NCBI GenBank assembly: GCA_040398805.1
Contig: JBBATK010000003.1
Span: 124,001-188,000, forward strand
Reading direction: 5' to 3'
Source of the DNA: JBBATK01 sp040398805
GTDB lineage: Bacteria > Bacteroidota > Ignavibacteria > Kapaibacteriales > NICIL-2
DNA length: 64,000 nt
The notes under the pieces were generated by a model. That model had not been told where the DNA came from and did not search any database. It saw nothing but the letters and a program-made list of their open reading frames with translations. This document shows, in pieces, positions 43,130 through 51,208 of the stretch (position 1 is its first letter; every line of letters starts with the position of its first letter). Made by a program: the position numbers and the translations under genes.

Positions 43130-44518
43130 ATGAAGACACATGCAAATACAACGACGCGACGGCTCATGGCAGCGGTGTTTGTTGTCTGTGCGGGCCTCTG
43201 GCAGATCGGTTGCAGTTCATGGATCGATCATGATCTGAACGTGGACCCGAACAATCCTCAGGATGTTTCGCTCAATCTCATGTTGCCGACGGTCGAAGGA
43301 ACGCTCGCCTTCAATTACGGTAGCGACATTTCACGCATCACGTCATGTTGGACTCAGCAGCACTTCGGTGCCAATCGCCAACATGAAGGTTTCTATCGCT
43401 ACATCATCGGTGAAGGCGATGTGAACAACGCATGGAACAACATGTACGGCACGACGATGATCAATTGCGATATCATGATCAAGAAGGCGGAGGCGGAAGG
43501 CTCGCCTGCGTATGCGTCCGTCGGCAAGATCCTCCAAGCCCTCTCGCTCGGCATCGTCACGGACATGTGGGGCGATGTTCCCTTCTCCGAGGCGTTCAAG
43601 GGCGAAGGCACCTTGTATCCCAAGGTGGATGGCCAGCAGCAGATCTATGCAACCATCAACTCCCTGCTCGATGACGCTATCGCGAAAATCGGAACGACCA
43701 GCGTGAGCAAACCCGGCGCTGATGATCTGATTTACGGTGGCGACTTGAACAAATGGAAGAAAGCGGCATACGCATTGAAGGCCCGTTATGCGATTCACAC
43801 GACCAAGCCGAACGGACTGAAGGCATCGACAGATGCTCTCGCCGCCTTGGCACAAGGTTTCAGCTCCAACGCCGACGGACTCATCATGAATTTCGGCACC
43901 TCCGAAACCAATGCCAATCCGCTGTATGCCTTTCTCAGTTCACGAACGGGCGACCTTTCAATCGGTCCTAAAGTGATCTCGTTGCTCAATGCCAAGAACG
44001 ATCCCCGCCGATCCAAGATCGGTGACGGTCTGAAGACAACGGATATGATCGCCGATACCACTGCGTACGGGGCATTCCACACCTCACCGGAGTCACCCAT
44101 CGTGCTGTGCTCCTTCGCCGAACTGAAGTTCATCGAAGCGGAAGCGCTCCTCAATACGGGAGACAAAGCCGGTGCCAAGACGGCCTACCTGGCAGGCATC
44201 AAGGCGAACATGGATTGGTACGGAATTTCCGCTGCGGATCAGAAGACCTACACCGACCAGCCGTCGGTTACCCCTTCGGGTGATATCACGCTCCAACAAA
44301 TCATGGAGGAGAAGTACATCGCCCTGTACACCCAGCAGGAATCGTATACGGATTATCGCCGCACGTCGCTTCCGGCACTCACTCCCGCGGTCTCGGGCAA
44401 AACAGTACCCGTACGTTTCCCGACGGCGCAGAACCAGCGTCTGTACAACGGCAAGAATCTGCCCGCAGGCGCTACCGATGCAGACTGGATCAACACGCCG
44501 ATGTGGTGGAACAAATAA
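43130..44518 (+). CDS. SusD/RagB-type nutrient-binding lipoprotein
   Basis: A 462-residue surface lipoprotein that lids the SusC channel. Signal peptide with lipobox WQIGC (lipid Cys28), then the SusD-like start DHDLNVDPNNPQDVSLNLMLPTVEG, TPR helices (NAWNNMYGTTMINCDIMIKKAE, GKILQALSLGIVTDMWGDVPFSEAF) and the C-terminal EEKYIALYTQQESYTDYRR segment. SusD_2/SusD-like group by its GDVPFSEA motif. GGAG lies ten bases before the ATG at 43130. Followed by a strong terminator. Confidence 0.95.
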   Translation: MKTHANTTTRRLMAAVFVVCAGLWQIGCSSWIDHDLNVDPNNPQDVSLNLMLPTVEGTLAFNYGSDISRITSCWTQQHFGANRQHEGFYRYIIGEGDVNNAWNNMYGTTMINCDIMIKKAEAEGSPAYASVGKILQALSLGIVTDMWGDVPFSEAFKGEGTLYPKVDGQQQIYATINSLLDDAIAKIGTTSVSKPGADDLIYGGDLNKWKKAAYALKARYAIHTTKPNGLKASTDALAALAQGFSSNADGLIMNFGTSETNANPLYAFLSSRTGDLSIGPKVISLLNAKNDPRRSKIGDGLKTTDMIADTTAYGAFHTSPESPIVLCSFAELKFIEAEALLNTGDKAGAKTAYLAGIKANMDWYGISAADQKTYTDQPSVTPSGDITLQQIMEEKYIALYTQQESYTDYRRTSLPALTPAVSGKTVPVRFPTAQNQRLYNGKNLPAGATDADWINTPMWWNK

Positions 44519-44541
44519 CCTCATCACAACGTTCAAGAGTC

Positions 44542-44579
44542 AACGGCGGATGCACCACAGTGCATCCGCCGTTTTCATT
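44542..44579 (+). terminator. Intrinsic terminator of the SusC/SusD operon
   Basis: A perfect 14-bp stem (44542-44555 with 44560-44573), CACA loop, then TTTTCATTTTG. It lies 23 bases after the SusD stop codon. Confidence 0.93.
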
Positions 44580-44606
44580 TTGTCCCGCACCCTTTGCACA
44601 CCCTCG

Positions 44607-44614
44607 TATATTTG
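44607..44614 (+). promoter_or_regulatory. Candidate -7 element of the CCA-adding enzyme gene
   Basis: TATATTTG, a full match to TAnnTTTG, 32 bases before the GTG start and just after the preceding terminator. The -33 box is not obvious at the ideal distance (TTTTG occurs 24 bases upstream). Confidence 0.45.
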
Positions 44615-44645
44615 TCGCCTTAGTACTTCAACGCAGCATACATCC

Positions 44646-46064
44646 GTGAACTACGAGCTACGCGAACCTCTTCTTCGTGACCTTGCCCACCTTGCCGCGC
44701 GCGAACGCGTGGAGCTGTATGTGGTGGGCGGATTCGTTCGCGACCTGCTCATGGACCGACCGCGTGCCGATCTGGACTTCACCGTGGTCGGCGATGCCCT
44801 GCGTTTCGCCGATATCGTCGCCGAGACCTTCCACTCCAAAGCCATCGTGTATGAACGCTTCCGCACGGCCCTCGTTCCCGTGGGCGACTTCCATCTGGAG
44901 TTCGTCGGTACGCGCAAGGAAGTGTACACGCCCGAGTCACGCAATCCCGTCGTCACCGAAGGCACCCTGCGCGACGACATCATGCGTCGCGACTTCACGG
45001 TGAACGCCATGGCCATCTCTTTGCAACCGGATTCGTTCGGCGAACTCATCGACCTGTGCAACGGCGCAGAGGATTTGAAGATCGGACTCCTTCGCACCCC
45101 CCTCGATCCCGTCACCACGTTCAACGACGACCCCCTGCGCATGATGCGCGCATGCCGCTTCGCATCGCAACTGGGCTTCTCCCTGCATCCCGATGCCCTC
45201 GAAGCCATCAAGAACATGGCCTCCCGCATCAAGATCATCGCCCAGGAACGCATCAGCGACGAGTTCATGAAGATCCTCGCTTCACCCAAACCGAGCGTAG
45301 GACTGAACGCCCTGCACGATACCGGCCTGCTCCCGTTCGTCTTCCCCGAAGTGGAACGCCTGCACGGAGTGGATCTCGTGAAGAAGGGCTCGCGCGAGTT
45401 CCATCACAAGGACGTGTTCTATCATACCCTGCAAGTGGTGGATAATGTGGCTGTAGTGAGCGACGATGTGTGGCTGCGCTTCGCAACGCTCATGCACGAC
45501 ATCGCCAAACCCAAGACGAAACGGTTCGTGGATGGCGTCGGCTGGACCTTTCACGGACACGAGGAGTTCGGTGCCAGATGGCAGGACAAGATCTTCCGCC
45601 GCATGAAACTCCCGCTGGACCACTTGCCCATGGTGGAGACACTCGTACGATTGCATCAGCGACCCATGATGCTCGTCGATGAAGGCGTCACCGATTCGGC
45701 CATACGTCGCCTGGCCGTCCATGCCGGCGATTGGATCGATGAACTCTTCATCCTGTGCCGCGCCGATGTCACCACCGCCAACGAGAACCGTCAGCGGCGA
45801 TATCTGAAGAACTACGAGATCGTCTATCAGAAAATCCTCGATGTGCGTGAGCGCGATCAACTCGCCGCCTTCCAATCGCCCGTCCGCGGCGAGCTCATCA
45901 TGGAGATATGCGGTCTACCGCCCTCGCGCGCCGTCGGCGTGATCAAGAACAACATCGAGGAAGCCATCCTCGACGGCATCATCCCCAACGATTTCGATGC
46001 GGCGTACGCGTACATGCTCGAGCATAAGGATTCGTGGATCCAGGGCATGATCTCGCCCTCCTGA
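44646..46064 (+). CDS. cca: CCA tRNA nucleotidyltransferase / poly(A) polymerase family, HD domain
   Basis: A 472-residue class II nucleotidyltransferase. Catalytic motif VVGGFVRDLLMDRPRADLDFTVVGDA (GG and DxD), RRDFTVNAMA, DPLRMMRACRFASQLGF (RNA-binding motif) and an HD domain (HKDVFYHTLQVVDN, LMHDIAKPKTKRF, HGHEEFGA) at about 255-400. It should add or repair the CCA end of tRNAs. The start is the GTG at 44646; an in-frame reading much further upstream overlaps SusD in another frame and crosses the terminator. Confidence 0.93.
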   Translation: MNYELREPLLRDLAHLAARERVELYVVGGFVRDLLMDRPRADLDFTVVGDALRFADIVAETFHSKAIVYERFRTALVPVGDFHLEFVGTRKEVYTPESRNPVVTEGTLRDDIMRRDFTVNAMAISLQPDSFGELIDLCNGAEDLKIGLLRTPLDPVTTFNDDPLRMMRACRFASQLGFSLHPDALEAIKNMASRIKIIAQERISDEFMKILASPKPSVGLNALHDTGLLPFVFPEVERLHGVDLVKKGSREFHHKDVFYHTLQVVDNVAVVSDDVWLRFATLMHDIAKPKTKRFVDGVGWTFHGHEEFGARWQDKIFRRMKLPLDHLPMVETLVRLHQRPMMLVDEGVTDSAIRRLAVHAGDWIDELFILCRADVTTANENRQRRYLKNYEIVYQKILDVRERDQLAAFQSPVRGELIMEICGLPPSRAVGVIKNNIEEAILDGIIPNDFDAAYAYMLEHKDSWIQGMISPS

Positions 46065-46221
46065 TGATCTCCGCACACCGCATCGTGACTCTTCGCCCGT
46101 CCATCGGCCGCCACCCGCATCTTCCAGTCCGTCCACGGCTTGGTCTTGCACCCGTGCCTGCGTAACTTGCCCCCGCGGTCCGGTACCACTTCATTCATCC
46201 GCTACGGGGACACACAGTATC

Positions 46222-47229
46222 ATGATCCAGTATCTCATCCGTCGGATCCTTCTCTTCATTCCCACGCTTCTGGCGATCACGCTCATCGCGTTTTCCCTGA
46301 CGCGACTGGCACCAGGCGACCCCGCCGCGCTGAAAGCTGGCATCAGCGGCGAAGGTCAATCACAGCGCTCGGTGGTGAGCAAGAAGTCCATCGAGCAATG
46401 GCGTAAACAGATGCGCCTGGACCAGCCCGTATTCACGCAATACGTCCTGTGGCTGGCCGACATGCTACGACTCGATTTCGGAAAGTCCTTTCAAGACAAC
46501 CGGCCTGTCATGGAAAAGATCTCCGAACGTCTTCCCGTGACCGTCACCATGAACATCATCGCCGTCGTCATCGCCTACGCGGTCGCCATACCACTGGGCA
46601 TAGCATCGGCAGCGCGTCAAGGCACCTTCGTGGACCGAGCCGCCGGCTTCAGCATGTTCGCCTTGTATTCACTGCCCATCATCTGGCTATCGCAATTGTG
46701 CCTGAGTTTCCTTTGCAATCCCGAGTATCTGTATCTGTTCCCCAACCACGGACTCCACTCGAACAAAGCCGCCTTCCTGCCGCCGGGCGCCCGCTTCTTG
46801 GATACCCTATGGCACTGGATCCTCCCCATGGTTTTGTATTCCTATGGGAACTTCGCCTTCCTTTCCCGACAGATGCGCAGCGCCATGCTCGAGACCATCC
46901 GCCAGGACTATATCCGCACGGCTCGCGCGAAGGGATTGTCCGAACGGACGGTGATCTTCAAGCACACCTTACGCAATTCCCTGCTGCCTATCGTGACCTT
47001 GCTCGCAGGCATCATCCCCGCCTTGGTAGGCGGTAGCGTCGTCATCGAACAGACCTTCAGCATTCCGGGTATGGGTTCGCTTTCCTATGGCGCTCTCGTT
47101 GCTCGCGACTACCCCATGATCATGGCGGTGTTCACCATCGGCGCCATCCTGACGCTCCTGGGAATACTCGTGTCGGATATCCTTTATTCACTCATCGATC
47201 CGCGTATCGCATTCTCGAAAAAATCATGA
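46222..47229 (+). CDS. ABC transporter permease, DppB/OppB type
   Basis: A 335-residue inner-membrane permease of a peptide/nickel ABC importer. MIQYLIRRILLFIPTLLAITLIAF start with the first helix, TRLAPGDPA, DFGKSFQDNRPV, and the EAA loop RTARAKGLSERTVIFKHTLRNSLLPIV that docks the ATPase. Ends with DPRIAF typical of DppB. It overlaps the partner permease by 4 bases. No binding protein or ATPase gene is in the window. Confidence 0.93.
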   Translation: MIQYLIRRILLFIPTLLAITLIAFSLTRLAPGDPAALKAGISGEGQSQRSVVSKKSIEQWRKQMRLDQPVFTQYVLWLADMLRLDFGKSFQDNRPVMEKISERLPVTVTMNIIAVVIAYAVAIPLGIASAARQGTFVDRAAGFSMFALYSLPIIWLSQLCLSFLCNPEYLYLFPNHGLHSNKAAFLPPGARFLDTLWHWILPMVLYSYGNFAFLSRQMRSAMLETIRQDYIRTARAKGLSERTVIFKHTLRNSLLPIVTLLAGIIPALVGGSVVIEQTFSIPGMGSLSYGALVARDYPMIMAVFTIGAILTLLGILVSDILYSLIDPRIAFSKKS

Positions 47230-48272
47230 GCTCTGCAGAATCAACAGCGCGTCACGAGAGTTACGGCGCATACGTCCGACGTCAGTTCCGCAAGCATACG
47301 CTGGGCGTGATCTCGCTGTACACCGTGCTCACCCTTGGCGTGGTGGCCATCCTTGCCGATGTGCTGGCGAACGACAAACCGCTGGCGGCGTCGGTGAACG
47401 GCAGTGTGACCTTCCCCGTGTTCAAGTCGTACGGCGTGTCGCTCGGCATCACCAAATGGACTACGGAGGAAGGTCAGCGCGACTGGCAGCAGACCACGTA
47501 CGATTGGGTCGTCTTCCCGCCCGTTCCCTACGCCATGACCACGGTGGACAAATCCGCCATCAAGGAGAAGGACCGACGTCCATCGTCTAAACACCGTCTC
47601 GGAACCGATGACATCGGTCGCGATGTGCTGGCCGGACTCATCCACGGCTCGCGGTATGCGCTCTCCATTGGATTCATCGCCATGGGCATCGCCTTGATCA
47701 TCGGTATTTCGCTGGGTTCGATCGCCGGATACTTCGGCGGGTGGATCGACCTTGTCATCTCGCGACTCATCGAGATCTTCATTTCCCTGCCCACGTTCTT
47801 CCTTGTCATCACCATCGTCGCCATGACGCAGGATACCATTACGGAAGGACGTCTGCTCCTCATCATGGCAGTGATAGGACTGACGAGTTGGACGGGTATC
47901 GCACGTCTCGTTCGGGCGGAGGTGCTGCGCGTTCGCAACCTCGAGTTCGTCTCAGCCGCACAAGCCCTTGGCTACGGTCGCACACGCATCATCCTCGTGC
48001 ATGTGTTGCCGAACTCGCTCGGACCCGTCCTCGTGTCCGCCGCTTTCGGCATCGCCAGCGCGATACTCATCGAATCCACGCTCAGCTTCCTCGGGTTCGG
48101 CGTCCCCCCCACGGTCATCACCTGGGGCTCGCTGCTCGCACGCTCGCGCGGATTCATCAACATGTGGTGGCTGGCCACCTTTCCCGGCATCCTCATCTTC
48201 ATCACCGTCAGCGCATACAACCTGATAGGTGATGCCCTGCGGGATGCGACGGACCCCCGGCTTCGAAGCTGA
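47226..48272 (+). CDS. ABC transporter permease, DppC/OppC type
   Basis: A 348-residue partner permease. N-terminal amphipathic OppC_N segment (YVRRQFRKHTLGVISLY), the HRLGTDDIGRDVLAGLIHGSRYALSIGF motif, EAA loop EFVSAAQALGYGRTRIILVHVLPNSLGPV and end DALRDATDPRLRS. A periplasmic insertion of about 60 residues (VTFPVFKSYGVSLGITKWTT onward) lies between the first helix and the HRLGTDD motif, longer than in E. coli DppC. Start overlaps the DppB-like stop (ATGA). Confidence 0.93.
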   Translation: MSSAESTARHESYGAYVRRQFRKHTLGVISLYTVLTLGVVAILADVLANDKPLAASVNGSVTFPVFKSYGVSLGITKWTTEEGQRDWQQTTYDWVVFPPVPYAMTTVDKSAIKEKDRRPSSKHRLGTDDIGRDVLAGLIHGSRYALSIGFIAMGIALIIGISLGSIAGYFGGWIDLVISRLIEIFISLPTFFLVITIVAMTQDTITEGRLLLIMAVIGLTSWTGIARLVRAEVLRVRNLEFVSAAQALGYGRTRIILVHVLPNSLGPVLVSAAFGIASAILIESTLSFLGFGVPPTVITWGSLLARSRGFINMWWLATFPGILIFITVSAYNLIGDALRDATDPRLRS

Positions 48273-48346
48273 TCATCCGCCCATCAAACCGTGTCCGCGG
48301 CTCCGCCGTTTCGCGAACGCCTTCCGTGGCACTCGCCACCCTTTCG

Positions 48347-50248
48347 ATGATCGACGTCACGCGCCATATCGTCCGCCTATCCGTCGTCCTCCTCGCGGCG
48401 TCCCGGCTGTGCGGACAGTCCATGCCGCTGTCGTTGCCGACGGATTCGAGCTCGGGTAGACCCTATGCCGTCACGGGCTTCACGAAGATGGCGGCGACCT
48501 TCCTCTTCATCGGCGATGCCGATGTGCGCTCCACCATCGGTCCTGCGGAAATCCTCCTCCGCCAGCAATACCGTGGCTCCACCATCCGCACGGCCGTTGC
48601 GGCCTTCCGTGATGATGAGTCGCTCAGCCTCATCCTGCGCTCTCGCAATCTTCGCGGCATCACGCCGATCGTCACATCGGACGCACAGATCTCACGCGAC
48701 TCACGCTCGATAGGTATCAACGCGCTTTCACGCTGGAACATCACCTCGGGCGCAAGAGTGTCCCGCGACTCGGCGACATACCTGGAAGTGCAAGGCGGCG
48801 GCGAATCGAACACCCTGCTCGGCATCCGCGATCGCGGTGCGATCGTGCGCGTGAACGGGTCCGTCACCGACGTGGATGCGGATCCCTTCCGCGCTTCCCT
48901 CACCCTCACGTCCGAAGCCACCTTCTTCGCGCGTCGGACCAATGGTGATATCCAGAGCTCCCTGACCTTGCTGCGGGAAAGCGATGCGCAGACCTCGCTC
49001 ATGTTCCGTGTGGGATACCGGGCGTTGCACAGGGATTGGTATTCGCAAACGACGAACCCGGTCACAGCGACCCCTGTCACCGTCATCGAGAACCGATTCG
49101 AGAACATCATCACCGTCGAAAGCCGCCTGCTCTTTCCGGTCACTCGTTCGATGAATGCCGACGTCAACATCGCTCTGCTGAACAACGATATCACGCGCGC
49201 GTTCAAGGATGTCGTCGAGGGTCTGCCGATAACACAAGCGGCTCGCGATCTCAGTCAGGTACAATTTTCCATGACCGCTACGGCGCGATACCATGCGGAA
49301 CGTCAACGTCATGCCCTTACTGTATCCACGCTCATCCGGGACGAACAGAACACTGCGGAACGTCGGTTCCAAGCCTTGGGCTCGCTGCCGTTGGATACAC
49401 TGAGAGAACAGGAGCGCTTGCGTGATAATGCGCAGTGGCGGACGCAGCTGGGTACACGATCGGTCGTGAGCGTCGGCGTTGCCGACTCCGTCACGTTCCA
49501 GTCGTCCGCGTCGATCATGCGCTACGACACCCCCGGCGCATCCAACAACGACGACCGCGACGAACTGAACACCTATCTGTCGGCTTCCTACACGCACGTA
49601 TGGTCATCCTTCTTCACCACCACACTCTCGTCGCGCATCCAGCTCAACCACCTGGTGTTCCTGAAATCGCAACGCAGCGCACTCAACGCGTGGAACCGAA
49701 TCATCCAGCTATCTCCCTCGGCCGTGCTGACCACTCCGGCTGTTCATCTTCAACCGCAATTCGAAGTGCTGGCGCAATACACGGTCTACGACTTCGAAGG
49801 GAAAGCGGGCGTGCCCACGAGCTTCTCGTTCCGTCAGCTGTCGTATCGCGATTCCATCCTTGTCCCATTGCGGGACCGCGCGCAGCTTGAGGTGCAAGTG
49901 TATGCGCGGGTGTTCGAGCGCAGCGAACTGTATTGGTCGTCGTTCGCAGAGCTGCCTCAAAGTCATAACTACGAGCAGTTCATCCGTTGTCTTGTCACGA
50001 CGCAACAGGAGCATGGAACCACGCTTGGCTTTGGAGCCAGGTACTATGCCCTCTCCCAACAATCCCTTACCCAACAGACCACCGGGAACACGCTCATCCA
50101 ATCCTTCGCTCCGGAGTCGTTGCTCTCCCTTCCGCTCCTCGAACGGGCCCGACTGGATGTGCGCGGCTGGCTGGAATTCCAATACACGAACTCCGCGTAC
50201 TCCCGCATCGTGCCGAACATCTCGTTCCTTCTGCGAACCTCCTTGTAG
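48347..50248 (+). CDS. Outer-membrane protein of unknown family
   Basis: I do not recognise a family for this 633-residue protein. The ATG at 48347 gives a signal peptide (HIVRLSVVLLAASRLCGQ); the GTG seven codons earlier is also open. The rest is a long series of alternating hydrophobic/polar strands with many Ser/Thr/Arg (SLILRSRNLRGITPI, GYRALHRDWYSQTT, TARYHAERQRHALTVSTLIR, LDVRGWLEFQYTNSAY) and few helices, ending PNISFLLRTSL, which fits a large beta-barrel. It starts 75 bases after the DppC-like gene on the same strand and ends 33 bases before a convergent DUF2279 gene. Confidence 0.65.
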   Translation: MIDVTRHIVRLSVVLLAASRLCGQSMPLSLPTDSSSGRPYAVTGFTKMAATFLFIGDADVRSTIGPAEILLRQQYRGSTIRTAVAAFRDDESLSLILRSRNLRGITPIVTSDAQISRDSRSIGINALSRWNITSGARVSRDSATYLEVQGGGESNTLLGIRDRGAIVRVNGSVTDVDADPFRASLTLTSEATFFARRTNGDIQSSLTLLRESDAQTSLMFRVGYRALHRDWYSQTTNPVTATPVTVIENRFENIITVESRLLFPVTRSMNADVNIALLNNDITRAFKDVVEGLPITQAARDLSQVQFSMTATARYHAERQRHALTVSTLIRDEQNTAERRFQALGSLPLDTLREQERLRDNAQWRTQLGTRSVVSVGVADSVTFQSSASIMRYDTPGASNNDDRDELNTYLSASYTHVWSSFFTTTLSSRIQLNHLVFLKSQRSALNAWNRIIQLSPSAVLTTPAVHLQPQFEVLAQYTVYDFEGKAGVPTSFSFRQLSYRDSILVPLRDRAQLEVQVYARVFERSELYWSSFAELPQSHNYEQFIRCLVTTQQEHGTTLGFGARYYALSQQSLTQQTTGNTLIQSFAPESLLSLPLLERARLDVRGWLEFQYTNSAYSRIVPNISFLLRTSL

Positions 50249-50281
50249 GGACACCGGCACGCAGCGAAGGGCGGGTCTTCC

Positions 50282-51208
50282 TTACAAGCGCAGGCCGTAC
50301 CACACGACGGATGGCAGGAGTCGCACGCACGGTGCAGGCAGCTTCACGAAATTCACCACCTTCTTCAAGTACCGCATCCAGGGCTCGTCGCCCGGCAGTG
50401 CCTCGATGTTGTAATCGAGCGACAGCCAGAGTTCGTGGTATCCGTTATACGTGTAGCGGGAGGGACGATCGACGATGTCCTTGACGGAGTGACCGATGGC
50501 GATGTTGATGTACGGCGTCCAGTACCGCTGCAGCTCTTTCCCCAATGCCTCGTACACATTGATGCTCAGCCAGTGATACTCGCTCTCGTAGTCGTTGAAG
50601 ATCGATTCGTAGTAACCGCCGGCTTTGATTTTCGCGGACGGGTTCACGGAGAACTTCGGCCGGAACGAGCGGGTCCACGGAACGTAGTGATGCATCACCG
50701 GTACCAAGGCACCGAAGGTGTTCGCAGCCATGTCGCCCCAACTGAATCCCAGGTAGGGTGCGAAGACTCCGTACTTGCCGACGGAGTATCCGTCCCGCAC
50801 TTCGATGATCGTCTGGTGAGCCAGGGAGAAGGCGGCGGCAGACCATAAGGCCGTCGTCGTATCCACGCCGCTCCACAGCAATCCCTCGTGCATCGTGGTA
50901 CAAAGGACGTAGCCCGCCATGGCATGACCGAATTTGTCGGCCCCGTGCGCATACTGCCAATCATCATGGACATTCGTGTAAAAGGAGGGCGCGGGATCGG
51001 ACCAATACATGGATGCCTGCTTCACCTGCGACGCGAGCAGACCGCCGCCGAACACAGCGCAGAAACCCACTGTTCTCCACGGGTCCACGCGTCGCTGCAC
51101 GGTATCGACAGGCCGCGTGCCGAGGGAATCCGCCGGCTCGGCAGCACACAGCACGGTGGCTCCGATGCACAACACCGCTATGTAGTCCGCTACTCTCATG
51201 CGCATCAC
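50282..51208 (-). CDS. DUF2279-family envelope protein
   Basis: A 308-residue protein with a signal peptide (cleavage near LCAAEP). The central block DDWQYAHGADKFGHAMAGY, SLAHQTIIEVRDGYSVGKYGVF and FSWGDMAANTFG with conserved His/Asp/Lys is the DUF2279 signature (YfiM-like), a family of predicted periplasmic or outer-membrane proteins of unknown function. The GTG at 51208 overlaps the stop of the subtilase gene (GTGA, 4 bp); the ATGs at 51205 or 51199 are alternatives. Overlap with the protease gene suggests co-translation. Confidence 0.8.
   Translation of the reverse strand: MMRMRVADYIAVLCIGATVLCAAEPADSLGTRPVDTVQRRVDPWRTVGFCAVFGGGLLASQVKQASMYWSDPAPSFYTNVHDDWQYAHGADKFGHAMAGYVLCTTMHEGLLWSGVDTTTALWSAAAFSLAHQTIIEVRDGYSVGKYGVFAPYLGFSWGDMAANTFGALVPVMHHYVPWTRSFRPKFSVNPSAKIKAGGYYESIFNDYESEYHWLSINVYEALGKELQRYWTPYINIAIGHSVKDIVDRPSRYTYNGYHELWLSLDYNIEALPGDEPWMRYLKKVVNFVKLPAPCVRLLPSVVWYGLRL

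Noticed and set aside
44172..44645. Upstream in-frame extension of the CCA-adding enzyme
   Set aside because: It overlaps SusD in another frame and reads through the strong terminator at 44542-44579; homology begins after the GTG at 44646.
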